Below are positions 8,008 through 18,980 of a stretch of DNA of 64,000 nucleotides, piece after piece. This DNA is from Streptomyces sp. NBC_00433 (GTDB taxonomy: Bacteria; Actinomycetota; Actinomycetes; Streptomycetales; Streptomycetaceae): NCBI GenBank assembly GCA_036015235.1, contig CP107926.1:6447501-6511500 (forward strand). Reading direction: 5' to 3'. Below the pieces are notes generated by a model that was not told where the DNA came from, did not search any database, and saw only the letters and a list, made by a program, of their open reading frames with translations. A program made the translations under genes and the position numbers. The stretch's first letter is position 1, and each line of letters begins with the position of its first letter.

Positions 8008-11000
8008 TCAGGGGGTCGTGGAGGTGATGATGACGCTGCCCGTGCCGGCCGCAGTGCCGCCGGCGTCGAGGAGCTGGACCTGCCCGAAGAGCTGCCGCCC
8101 GGCAGGCGCCTCCGCCGCGGCGAGGACGGTCGCCGAGACCGGCACCGTGGCACCGTGCGGAAGGTTGACGGGCGTGGACGTGTCGACCGTGACCTGGCCG
8201 AGGGCGGCCGAGTAGTAGACGTCCTCGTAGGAGTAGGTCGTCGAGCCGGACGGCACGGAGTATCCGTCCACCTCGAAGGTGTACGTGCCGGGCGCCGGGT
8301 CGGCGAGGCTGACCGCCTCCTCCGCGTCACCGTCGGCGGACTGCGCGATGAGCACACCGTCGAGGTAGACGTAGAGGTCGAGGTCGGCCTGCTGGTCGGA
8401 GGGCGACCCGATGGAGACGTCGAGACGCGAGGCACCCGGGCCGAGCGTCAGCGTCGTCGTCTGGGCGTCGCCCTCGGCGATGGTCGGTGTGGCCGTGAGG
8501 GCCGAGCCGAGCGGCCCGCCGCTCAGGGAGCCGCCGCTGATCGGCGCGAAGCGGTTGGTGACGTTCCAGCTCACCGGCGCCGGGGTGCCGACCTGGGCCG
8601 TGGGCAGGGTCTGCACGGCCGGGTCGAAGGCCGCTCCGAGGAGGGAGGCGGTGAGCACGTACGGGTTGTCGAGCAGCGGCGAGGTGCGCCGGGCCTCGAC
8701 CTCGATCTCCCACACGCCCGGCAGCGGGTCCGCGTAGGAGCGCAGGTCGGGGCGGCAGGTGTTGGCGGGGTTGTTGTAGTTGGGGTAGCAGTCGGGGGTC
8801 TGGGTGGAGTCCAGCGGCACACCGTAGGGGTGCATGGAGATGAACCTGGTCTGGCTGCCGGGCTTGAGGCCGCCCATGGCGACTTCGAGCGAGGTCGCGC
8901 CGGCCGGGACGGTGAGGAAGTACGAGCGGGTGCTGTCCCGCTGGATCGTCCCGGAGCGGGTCAGCGTGTAGGACGGGCTCGCGATCGGCGTGGAGACGAC
9001 GACGGCGGCCGATATCTGCGTGTCGGTGCCGTGGGTGAGCGGGTCGTCCACGTTCAGCAGGGCGCTGTGCACCCCGGCGGACCGCGGCTTCGCGGTGACC
9101 TTCACGGTGACCGGCTTGTTCAGCGGCAGCACCACCAGCGGGCTGGCGACGGAGAAGGTGCCGTCGTTGTGCGCCCAGGTCAGGGTGTGCAGCAGGGAGT
9201 AGGCCGGCCCGCTGGTGCGGGTCACGGTGACGTTGTACGTGCGCTGCTTGCCGGCCGTCAGGCCGCCTTCGCGGTCGTAGACGCCGGTGCCGTACCCGGG
9301 GGTCAGCAGGTAGCTCGACAGCGCGGTGTCGACCGGCGCCTTGACGGTGTACGTGTCGGTGGTGCCGCCGCGCCGCAGCAGGTCCCAGGCGGGGCCGACG
9401 GCGACGAGTCCGGCGCCCTGGTCGACGGTCTGGAAGCCGGGGATGCTCTTGGCGGTGCTGACCAGCGCGGTGCGCAGCTGCGCCGGGGTGACCTTCAGGT
9501 GCTGCGCCTTGGCGGCGGACAGCAGCAGGGCCGCGGCTCCGGTGGCCTGCGGTGAGGCCATCGAGGTGCCCTGGAGCATGGCGTAGCCGGGCGGCAGGGT
9601 GTAGCCGGCCTCGGCGACGGGCGCGCCCGGCTCCCAGGTCGGCACGGAGTTGATGGCGGCGCCGGGCGCGGTGATGACGGGGGCGAGGCCGCCGTCCTCG
9701 CGCGGGCCGCGGGAGGAGAAGGGCAGCAGCGAGTACGGCACGGTGGTCTGCGAGCCGTAGTTGGCGGCCCAGGTCTCACGCGAGATGGACGCGCCGACGC
9801 TGAGGACGTGGTCGGCCAGGCCGGGGTCGCCTATGGTGTTGACGCCGGGGCCGTCGTTGCCCGCGGAGATCACCAGCTGCACCCCGTAGGTGTCGATCAG
9901 CTGCTTGTAGAGCAGGTCGCGGGCGCTGGCACCGTCGTTGAGGGCGCCGAGGCCGCCGATGGACATGTTGACGACGTCGACGTGGTGGTTGACCACCAGG
10001 TCGGTCATGCCCTCGGTGAGCGCGATGTTGGTGCAGCCGCCGCTCCAGGTGCAGGCCCGGGAGGAGACGATCTTCGCGCCGGGCGCGGCGCCGTTCATCT
10101 TGCCGCCGAAGAGCCCGTTGGCGGCGGTGATGCCCGCGACGTGCGTGCCGTGCTCGGACTGCACGACGCCGATGTTGACGAAGTCGGCCTTCTTGCCGAC
10201 CCAGGTGCCCCCGTAGGGGTCCATCGGGACGTCCTTGCGGATCTCGATGGTGAAGGGGATCGACTCGGAGATCGGCGTGGCCGGGTTGTCGGTGCCGAAG
10301 TGGCCGATCTGGAAGCCGTCCTTGTACGGCTTCATGGCGGTGTCGTTGCCGAAGTCGCCGTTGTTGTCCAGGTCCAGCCGGACGGTGCCGGCGGCCGGGT
10401 CGTAGAGCACACCCCACACGTCGGTGGTGTCGCCGTCGCGGTTGAGGTCGCCGAGCATGTCGCCGCCCTTGGTGGCGGCCTCGGCGAAGGTGCTGAAGAG
10501 GTAGTTGCCCGCGGGCGCGGTCCAGGTGCGGCCGGACGCGGTGAAGGACGGCCCCGCGACGCTGGTGACCATCGCCCGCCAGGTGGCGTCGCTGTCGAGT
10601 ATCGGGTCGGTCGAGGTGACCCAGTCGATGATCTTCCGCTCACCCGTGGTGGTCTTCTGCAGCGCCGGGTGGCCGACGTCGACGCCGGAGTCCAGGATGC
10701 CGATGGTGATGCCGCGCCCGTCGGCGGCGGGGTGGTCCTTGACGAAGTCCACCGCGCCGGTCTCGAAGGCCGGCTGGTACGGGTTCTTGGCGGGGGTGTT
10801 CTTGTCGGGGCCCGGGTAGGTGGCGGCGGGCTTGCCCGGGTGGTGCGACGCGGCGGCGGTGGTGTCGGCGGCCGGCGTCGGGTCGTCCAGCTTGACCTCC
10901 TGCTTGAGGTCGATGGCCAGCACCGAGGGCAGCTTCTGGGCCGCGCCGAGCGCCGCGTCCGCCTTCGCGGTGGGCACGGTGGCGCGTACGTAGCCGAGCT

Positions 11001-11349
11001 GGTCGTAGGTCTGGCCGACGCTGGCGCCCTGGGCATGCAGCCGGGAGGTGATCTCCGCGGTGCTGCCGGGCTTGCCGGCGATCATGAAGGTGACGTTCTT
11101 GTCGCCGTCCGCCTTGGCCTTGGCCAGCAGCGTGGCGTCGGCGGAACCGAGCTTGTCCGCCGCGTCCTTGCCGGGCTCGCCGGGGGCGTCCGAGCCGGTG
11201 GCGGGCGCTGTCGTGGGGGCGGTCGGGGCGGTGGGTGCGCTGTCGGCGACCGCCAGCGCGGGACCTGCGGCCGTCAACGCGGCGACCAGGCCCGCGGCGA
11301 GCGCGAGCCGGGCCGGGCGTCTCTTGCCTGGTATGTGATCGAGTGGCAT
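8008..11349 (-). CDS. secreted S8 family (subtilisin-like) serine protease
   Basis: 1113 aa from the ATG at 11349, chosen because AGGG lies about six bases upstream; an ATG two codons earlier is possible. The signal peptide is MPLDHIPGKRR followed by a hydrophobic segment ending ALAVADS. An I9-like propeptide region follows. The catalytic triad is Asp near 220 (GILDSGVDVGHP), His near 400 (EHGTHVAGITAANG) and Ser near 596 (GTSMASPQATG). The unusually long Asp-His spacing of about 180 residues indicates an inserted domain. The C-terminal half is beta-rich repeats, probably for substrate or surface contact. The ATG-distal end abuts the dispersed repeat. Confidence 0.92.
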   Translation of the reverse strand: MPLDHIPGKRRPARLALAAGLVAALTAAGPALAVADSAPTAPTAPTTAPATGSDAPGEPGKDAADKLGSADATLLAKAKADGDKNVTFMIAGKPGSTAEITSRLHAQGASVGQTYDQLGYVRATVPTAKADAALGAAQKLPSVLAIDLKQEVKLDDPTPAADTTAAASHHPGKPAATYPGPDKNTPAKNPYQPAFETGAVDFVKDHPAADGRGITIGILDSGVDVGHPALQKTTTGERKIIDWVTSTDPILDSDATWRAMVTSVAGPSFTASGRTWTAPAGNYLFSTFAEAATKGGDMLGDLNRDGDTTDVWGVLYDPAAGTVRLDLDNNGDFGNDTAMKPYKDGFQIGHFGTDNPATPISESIPFTIEIRKDVPMDPYGGTWVGKKADFVNIGVVQSEHGTHVAGITAANGLFGGKMNGAAPGAKIVSSRACTWSGGCTNIALTEGMTDLVVNHHVDVVNMSIGGLGALNDGASARDLLYKQLIDTYGVQLVISAGNDGPGVNTIGDPGLADHVLSVGASISRETWAANYGSQTTVPYSLLPFSSRGPREDGGLAPVITAPGAAINSVPTWEPGAPVAEAGYTLPPGYAMLQGTSMASPQATGAAALLLSAAKAQHLKVTPAQLRTALVSTAKSIPGFQTVDQGAGLVAVGPAWDLLRRGGTTDTYTVKAPVDTALSSYLLTPGYGTGVYDREGGLTAGKQRTYNVTVTRTSGPAYSLLHTLTWAHNDGTFSVASPLVVLPLNKPVTVKVTAKPRSAGVHSALLNVDDPLTHGTDTQISAAVVVSTPIASPSYTLTRSGTIQRDSTRSYFLTVPAGATSLEVAMGGLKPGSQTRFISMHPYGVPLDSTQTPDCYPNYNNPANTCRPDLRSYADPLPGVWEIEVEARRTSPLLDNPYVLTASLLGAAFDPAVQTLPTAQVGTPAPVSWNVTNRFAPISGGSLSGGPLGSALTATPTIAEGDAQTTTLTLGPGASRLDVSIGSPSDQQADLDLYVYLDGVLIAQSADGDAEEAVSLADPAPGTYTFEVDGYSVPSGSTTYSYEDVYYSAALGQVTVDTSTPVNLPHGATVPVSATVLAAAEAPAGRQLFGQVQLLDAGGTAAGTGSVIITSTTP

Positions 11350-11523
11350 GGGCATCCCTGTTCGGACCGTCGGGCGGGTGTTCGGAAAGCGGAACGTACG
11401 CCTCGTCACCCTGCCGGGAAAAGCCGCTCTTTGTGGTGCGTTGACCTTCTGTTGGGGCGTCGGTGACGTGTTTCCGCCAGTGCCGGACCACCGCAAAACC
11501 GCCCAAGAGCCACGGGGTCAGGC

Positions 11524-12711
11524 TCAGCGCGGGGATACCACGACATAGGCGGCGGGCAGTTGGTCCGCCGCGGCCACCAGCGCGGTACGCACCACGGCGG
11601 CCTGCTGCTCGGCGGCGTCGCGCAGCTTGGCCGCGGTCACGTGCACGAGCGTGATGCCCAGCGCTTCGAGCCGCTCGCGCTGCCGCACGCAGCGCGTCCA
11701 CACCTCGTCGTCGCCGAACTCCGCTGCCTGCGGGCAGGTTTCGCCGCCGTCCCCGCGGTAAAGGGCGTCGCCGAAGGGATCGGCGTGGACATCGTCGAGT
11801 GCGCGGGTGTCAGCGGCGTCATCCAGGGCGAAGGCGCCGTCCACTGCCGAGCCGCCGTCCCGTGCCGCGCCGCGGCCCATTGCCGAGCCTCCCGGTGGCC
11901 GCCCGGCCCGCGGGTCGATCGCCAGGGCCACCGCGTGCTCGGGCCAGTAGGCGTCCACCGCGCCCAGGCGTGGACCGCCCGGCAGCCGCAGCTCCACGTT
12001 CCAGACCGGCTCCGGCAGTTGCCGTTCGCGCACCATCGCGTACAGCCGCTGCTCGGCCATGGCGCGCTCGGCGCCGCGCAGCGCCGTGACCGCCGCGGCG
12101 ACCCGCGGGCGCTCCAGCAGGCCCGCGCCGGCCAGTTCGCGCAGGACGGCGGCGGCGTCGCAGTGCCCGCCGCGTACGGCCTCGGTCAGCAGCCGCCGTA
12201 CGGTCTCGGGGTCGTCCAGGTGCGCGACGGCGTCGGCCAGGGCGCGCGGCACCGGGGCGCAGGGCAGGCCGGCCACCTCCTGCGGGCGCGGCAGGGTGCG
12301 GACGCGGTGCACGGCCACGTCGCCGGCGTCCCGCAGCCGCCGGTGGCGCGGCACCAGGACGTCGATGCGCGGCAGCCCCGGCAGCGGCGGCACGCACGAG
12401 AGGCCGTGCAAGGCGAGCGCGGCCAGGCCCGTGACCACGGCGTCCCTGCCGCCGCCGCGCGGCCCGTGCGCGTGCGGGTCGCGGCCGGAGTAGAGCAGCG
12501 CGGCCTCCAGCCGCTCCCGGCCGGTCGGCCGCCCCGAGCGCAGCAGGTACACCTGGGGGAGCACCTGCTGCCAGGGGCCGCCCGGCCGGCAGCGGGCGGC
12601 GACGGCGGCCGCGCCGACGCCGAGGTCGCGCAGCTGGTGGAGGGTCAGGACCCGCTGCTCGGCGGGCAGTCGGCGGTCCAGTGCGCGGGGGGTGCGGGAG
12701 TTCGTGTTCAT
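11524..12711 (-). CDS. AbiEi-like winged-helix / endonuclease-like hypothetical protein
   Basis: 395 aa from the ATG at 12711 (MNTNSRTPRALDRRLP). The N-terminus (EQRVLTLHQLRDLGVGAAAVAARCRPGGPWQQVLPQVYLL) resembles the AbiEi antitoxin-type winged helix. A middle region (LAALALHGL, RIDVLVPRHRRLRD) matches the usual following domain. The C-terminal third (LGAVDAYWPEHAVALAIDP ... TRCVRQRERLEALGITLVHVTAAKLRD) resembles the short DUF559/Vsr-like nuclease fold. No adjacent AbiEii-like toxin is seen, so it is probably an orphan of the form common in Streptomyces. The function is unproven. Confidence 0.65.
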   Translation of the reverse strand: MNTNSRTPRALDRRLPAEQRVLTLHQLRDLGVGAAAVAARCRPGGPWQQVLPQVYLLRSGRPTGRERLEAALLYSGRDPHAHGPRGGGRDAVVTGLAALALHGLSCVPPLPGLPRIDVLVPRHRRLRDAGDVAVHRVRTLPRPQEVAGLPCAPVPRALADAVAHLDDPETVRRLLTEAVRGGHCDAAAVLRELAGAGLLERPRVAAAVTALRGAERAMAEQRLYAMVRERQLPEPVWNVELRLPGGPRLGAVDAYWPEHAVALAIDPRAGRPPGGSAMGRGAARDGGSAVDGAFALDDAADTRALDDVHADPFGDALYRGDGGETCPQAAEFGDDEVWTRCVRQRERLEALGITLVHVTAAKLRDAAEQQAAVVRTALVAAADQLPAAYVVVSPR

Positions 12712-12838
12712 GGCGACGTCGTTCCCGCCGCCCTGGCGGTCACTAACCGCTGTTACGCGCTCGTCGACAAAACGGGACAAGGCCGGGCTAAAGTCCGGAT
12801 GTTCGGGTGCCGATCAGTGGAATTCCCCCGTTCGGGTG

Positions 12839-12875
12839 ACGGGGGGCCGCCCCATCAGGCAGGACGGCCCCCCGT
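12839..12875 (-). terminator. hairpin downstream of pepN paralog
   Basis: Perfect 11-bp arms ACGGGGGGCCG (12839-12849) and CGGCCCCCCGT (12865-12875) with a 15-base loop lie just past the 3' end of the leftward aminopeptidase gene. There is no strong T-run, as is common in high-GC actinomycetes. Confidence 0.7.
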
Positions 12876-12881
12876 GAGCGG

Positions 12882-15509
<2,628 letters not shown>

Positions 15510-15664
15510 GGGCGGCTCCTTCGTCTATGACCCCCGGAAACGGACACGCAACGCCTCGCATCCTTCCACGGTGGTACGACAGGAACGCGCCGACCAGCGC
15601 CTACGGTGAGGCCGCGGCGGGAATGCCGCCGCGCCGCCGCCGCGTTGTCGGTTGGAGGAGAGCG

Positions 15665-15691
15665 ATGCAACGACCGAGGAGTACGCAGTGA
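15665..15691 (+). CDS. possible 8-codon leader peptide
   Basis: ATG at 15665 behind a strong GGAGGAG encodes MQRPRSTQ and stops with a TGA that overlaps the GTG start of the reductase gene (GTGA at 15688-15691). The geometry is that of a translationally coupled upstream ORF. Only the sequence layout supports it. Confidence 0.35.
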   Translation: MQRPRSTQ

Positions 15692-16335
15692 CCGCGACCG
15701 CCCCCGAGACCAAGACGACGCCGGCCGACTTCTGGTTCGACCCGCTGTGCCCCTGGGCATGGATGACGTCCCGCTGGATGCTGGAAGTCGAGAAGGTCCG
15801 CCCCGTCACCGTGCGCTGGCACGTGATGAGCCTGGCCGTGCTCAACGAGGACAAGCTCGACACCCTCCCCGAGGGATACGCCGACTTCCTGCGGGAGGCC
15901 TGGGGGCCGGTCCGGGTGGTGATCGCCGCACAGCAGCTGCACGGCGACGAGGTCGTCGGCCCGCTCTACGAGGCGCTCGGCACCCGCTTCCACAACCAGG
16001 AGCAGCCCAGGACCAAGGAGACCATCGCCGCCGCGCTCGAATCGGTCGGCCTGCCCGCCGACCTGGCCGACTACGCCGACAAGGACACCTACGACGCCGA
16101 GCTGCGCGCCTCCCACAAGGAGGGCATCGACAAGGTCGGCCAGGAGGTCGGCACCCCGGTGATCGCCGTCCCCGGAGCCGACGGGGAGCAGGTCGCCTTC
16201 TTCGGCCCGGTCGTCACCCCCGCCCCCAAGGGCGAGGACGCCGCGAAGCTGTGGGACGGCACGCTCCTGGTGGCGTCGGTCCCCGGCTTCTACGAGATCA
16301 AGCGCACCCGCACCGCCGGGCCCAGCTTCGAGTAG
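15688..16335 (+). CDS. DsbA-family mycothiol-linked reductase (Rv2466c-like)
   Basis: 215-aa thioredoxin-fold protein. The start is the GTG at 15688 with GAGGAG seven bases upstream; the upstream TTG in the same frame has no advantage. FWFDPLCPWAW near residues 15-25 holds the active-site Cys21. The second position of the usual CxxC is Ala24 here (CPWA), so it would work as a one-cysteine enzyme. The C-terminal VGTPVIAVPG carries the thioredoxin-fold cis-Pro. By synteny beside pepN it matches M. tuberculosis Rv2466c, a mycothiol-dependent reductase; the reaction here is inferred. Confidence 0.85.
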   Translation: MTATAPETKTTPADFWFDPLCPWAWMTSRWMLEVEKVRPVTVRWHVMSLAVLNEDKLDTLPEGYADFLREAWGPVRVVIAAQQLHGDEVVGPLYEALGTRFHNQEQPRTKETIAAALESVGLPADLADYADKDTYDAELRASHKEGIDKVGQEVGTPVIAVPGADGEQVAFFGPVVTPAPKGEDAAKLWDGTLLVASVPGFYEIKRTRTAGPSFE

Positions 16336-16349
16336 AGCGGTCGGGAAAC

Positions 16350-16736
16350 ATGGCACACCTGGGTCTGGTGGCCCTCGTCGTACGCGACTACGACGAGGCC
16401 ATCGCCTACTACACGCGAGCGCTCGGCTTCGAGCTGCGCGAGGACACCGCGCGGGAGGACGGCGGCCGCTGGGTCGTCGTCGCGCCGCCCGGCGCCCGCG
16501 AGACCGGCCTGCTGCTCGCCCTGGCCACCACCGCGGCGCAGACCGCCAGGGTCGGCGACCAGACCGGCGGCCGGGTCGGGCTCTTCCTGAACACCGAGGA
16601 CTTCGACGGCGACTACAAGCGGATGGTCGCGGCCGGCGTCGTCTTCGAGGAGGAGCCGCGGTACGAGCCGTACGGCGCGGTGGTCGTCTTCCACGACCTC
16701 TACGGCAACAGGTGGGATCTCATCCAGCCCGCGTGA
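16350..16736 (+). CDS. VOC family (glyoxalase-like) protein
   Basis: 128 aa starting at the ATG (MAHLGLVALVVRDYDEAIAYYTRALGF), 14 bp after the DsbA-like gene, so probably co-transcribed with it. It has the two beta-alpha-beta-beta-beta halves of the vicinal-oxygen-chelate fold, with the second half ending FHDLYGNRWDLIQPA. A metal-dependent lyase, dioxygenase or binding role is possible; the substrate cannot be assigned. Confidence 0.85.
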   Translation: MAHLGLVALVVRDYDEAIAYYTRALGFELREDTAREDGGRWVVVAPPGARETGLLLALATTAAQTARVGDQTGGRVGLFLNTEDFDGDYKRMVAAGVVFEEEPRYEPYGAVVVFHDLYGNRWDLIQPA

Positions 16737-16805
16737 GTTGGCGGAACCGCACAGTCGGGACGGCCTGGGCGGGTGCCGTACGCACCCGCCCCGGTCGCAT
16801 GCCCG

Positions 16806-16825
16806 CGCGTGACGTGGGTCACGCG
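16806..16825. promoter_or_regulatory. CRP-like palindrome upstream of bioY
   Basis: Perfect 8-bp inverted repeat CGCGTGAC-GTGG-GTCACGCG. It fits GTG-N6-GNCAC, the form reported for Streptomyces Crp sites. It lies about 145 bp before bioY and about 70 bp after the VOC gene. The rest of the 233-bp gap shows no gene. The regulator assignment is inferred. Confidence 0.45.
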
Positions 16826-16969
16826 ACCTGGCCAAACGACTCGATTCCCGGGCGCGGGAGTCTCCAAGCGGATGATCAGGGCTTTGTCGGGGTCCGACGA
16901 TGAAGGGGGCTCGGCCGCTGGGTTAGCGTCACGGTGTCCCCTTGATCGCCCCCACCCCGCGGAGAACCG

Positions 16970-17569
16970 ATGAGCGCCACAGCTGCCCCCGGCCGGGCCG
17001 GAACCGTACTCGCCGACCTGCTTCCCGCGTCCTCCGCCGGCCGCGCCCGGCTCAGGGACGCCGCCCTGGTCGCCGGCGGCGCCGCGCTCACCGGGCTGGC
17101 CGCACAGCTGTCCGTGCCCGTGCCGGGCTCCCCGGTCCCGGTCACCGGCCAGACCTTCGCCGCACTGCTCGTCGGCACGGCGCTCGGCGCCCGCCGGGGC
17201 GTCGCCTCCCTCGGCCTCTACGCCGCCGCCGGCGCGGCCGGCCTGCCCTGGTTCGCGGAAGGCACCTCCGGCTGGTCCATGCCGACCTTCGGCTACATCC
17301 TCGGCATGCTCGTCGCCTCCGGCATGGTCGGCTTCCTCGCCCGCCGCGGCGGCGACCGCACCGTGCTGCGCACCGCCGGCGTCATGGTCCTCGGCTCCGC
17401 CGTGATCTACGCCGTCGGCGTCCCCTACCTGGCCTGGTCCGCCCACCTCTCGTCCCACCAGGCCCTGACCCTGGGCCTGCGCCCCTACCTGCTGGGCGAC
17501 GCGCTCAAGGCCGCCCTGGCCATGGCGGCCCTCCCCGCCGCCTGGCGCCTGAGCCGGCCCTCCGAATAA
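16970..17569 (+). CDS. bioY: BioY biotin transport substrate-binding subunit
   Basis: 199-aa integral membrane S-component of an ECF-type vitamin transporter, giving biotin uptake. Family traits are the N-terminal segment followed by PVPGSPVPVTGQTFAALLVGTALGARRG, the FAEGTSGWSMPTFGYILG loop and about six hydrophobic helices. No bioM/bioN genes lie beside it; solitary BioY proteins are common and may share an ECF module. No BirA site was recognised upstream. Confidence 0.92.
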   Translation: MSATAAPGRAGTVLADLLPASSAGRARLRDAALVAGGAALTGLAAQLSVPVPGSPVPVTGQTFAALLVGTALGARRGVASLGLYAAAGAAGLPWFAEGTSGWSMPTFGYILGMLVASGMVGFLARRGGDRTVLRTAGVMVLGSAVIYAVGVPYLAWSAHLSSHQALTLGLRPYLLGDALKAALAMAALPAAWRLSRPSE

Positions 17570-17633
17570 GGCACTCGCGCCACCCGGCGGGGTGCGGGCG
17601 CGTCACGGCGGCCGGGGGTGGAAGACTGGGGGC

Positions 17634-18122
17634 ATGCGCGTGTACCTCGGCTCGGATCATGCCGGCTTCGAACTCAAGAACCACCTCGTCGAATGGCTGA
17701 CAGGCAACGGGCACCAGCCCCTGGACTGCGGCCCGCACATCTACGACGCGGTGGACGACTACCCGCCCTTCTGCCTCCGCGCAGCGGAGCGCACCGCCGC
17801 CGACCCCGGCAGCCTCGGCATCGTGATCGGCGGCTCCGGCAACGGCGAGCAGATCGCCGCGAACAAGGTGCGCGGTGTCCGCGCCGCCCTGGCCTGGAGC
17901 GAGCAGACCGCCACGCTCGCCCGCGAGCACAACGACGCCAACGTGCTGAGCATCGGCGGCCGGATGCACTCGCAGGAGGAGGCGGTGAAGTTCGTGGAGC
18001 TGTTCCTGACGACGCCGTATTCGCACGAGGAGCGCCACCAGCGCCGTATCGACATGCTCACCGCCTACGAGGCCACCGGCGAGCTGCCGCCGGTCCCGGC
18101 GGACCACCCCCGGCAGGACTGA
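17634..18122 (+). CDS. rpiB: ribose-5-phosphate isomerase B
   Basis: 162-aa RpiB/LacAB-family sugar-phosphate isomerase interconverting ribose-5-P and ribulose-5-P. The ATG gives MRVYLGSDHAGFELKNHL with the conserved SDHAG motif. It continues with IVIGGSGNGEQIAANKVRGVRAALAW (the phosphate loop) and REHNDANVLSIGGRM. The catalytic residue position equivalent to Cys65 of E. coli RpiB is in the GSGNGE segment, as in mycobacterial enzymes that use Glu. It sits 7 bp before the glycosylase gene, as in M. tuberculosis (Rv2465c-Rv2464c). Confidence 0.92.
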   Translation: MRVYLGSDHAGFELKNHLVEWLTGNGHQPLDCGPHIYDAVDDYPPFCLRAAERTAADPGSLGIVIGGSGNGEQIAANKVRGVRAALAWSEQTATLAREHNDANVLSIGGRMHSQEEAVKFVELFLTTPYSHEERHQRRIDMLTAYEATGELPPVPADHPRQD

Positions 18123-18129
18123 CCGGGCG

Positions 18130-18936
18130 ATGCCCGAAGGCCACACCATCCACCGGCTGGCCGCCGACCACGAAGAGCGGTTCGGCGGCCGGGCGGTGCG
18201 GGCGAGCAGCCCGCAGGGCAAGTTCTCCGACGGCGCCGCACTGGTCGACGGCCAGGTGATGACCGGGGCGCAGGCGCACGGCAAGCACCTCTTCCTCGGC
18301 TTCGGCGACACCGGCTGGGTGCACGTCCACCTGGGCCTGATCGGGAAGTTCGGCTTCGGCGACGGCCCGGCGCCACCGCCCACCGACACCGTACGGCTGC
18401 GCATTGCCACGCCGTCGCACCACGCCGACCTGCGCGGCCCCGCCGCCTGCGCGCTGATCACCGATCCCGACAAGCAGGCGATACACGACCGGCTCGGCCC
18501 CGACCCGCTGCGCCCCGGCGACGACCCCGGCCGCGTCCACGCCAGGATGGCCAGGTCCCGGATCAGCGTGGCCGCGCTGCTGCTCGACCAGAAGGTCATC
18601 GCCGGCGTCGGCAACGTCTACCGCGCGGAAGTCCTCTTCCGGCACGGCGTGGACCCCTTCCTGCCGGGCCGCGACCTGCCGCGCCCGGTGTGGGACGCCA
18701 TGTGGGCCGACCTGGCGGCGCTGATGCGCGAGGGCGTGCGCACCAACCGGATCGACACCGTCCGCCCTGAGCACGAGCCCGAGGCGATGGGCCGCCCGCC
18801 GCGGGTGGACGACCACGGCGGCGAGGTCTACGTCTACCGCCGCACCGGCCGGCCCTGCCTGGTGTGCGGCACCCCCGTCCGCACCCGGCCGCTGGACGCC
18901 CGCAACCTCTTCTGGTGCCCCAGCTGCCAGGCCTGA
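18130..18936 (+). CDS. nei: Fpg/Nei family DNA glycosylase (Nei1-like)
   Basis: 268-aa base-excision repair glycosylase/AP lyase for oxidised bases. The N-terminus MPEGHTIHRLA supplies the Schiff-base Pro2 and catalytic Glu3. An H2TH region holds LLLDQKVIAGVGNVYRAEVLFRHGVDP. The C-terminal zinc finger is C-x2-C ... C-x2-C (CLVC and CPSC). MPEGHT and its location directly behind rpiB match the mycobacterial Nei1 (Rv2464c) rather than Fpg. Confidence 0.9.
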   Translation: MPEGHTIHRLAADHEERFGGRAVRASSPQGKFSDGAALVDGQVMTGAQAHGKHLFLGFGDTGWVHVHLGLIGKFGFGDGPAPPPTDTVRLRIATPSHHADLRGPAACALITDPDKQAIHDRLGPDPLRPGDDPGRVHARMARSRISVAALLLDQKVIAGVGNVYRAEVLFRHGVDPFLPGRDLPRPVWDAMWADLAALMREGVRTNRIDTVRPEHEPEAMGRPPRVDDHGGEVYVYRRTGRPCLVCGTPVRTRPLDARNLFWCPSCQA

Positions 18937-18980
18937 GCCGGGGACGGCCCTCAGCGCCGCCGGAGGGGCCCTAGAAGGCC

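Noticed and set aside
6769..9555. 928-aa plus-strand frame
   Set aside because: Only the first part (from 6946) is ABC-like; the rest reads through the dispersed repeat and antisense to the subtilase.
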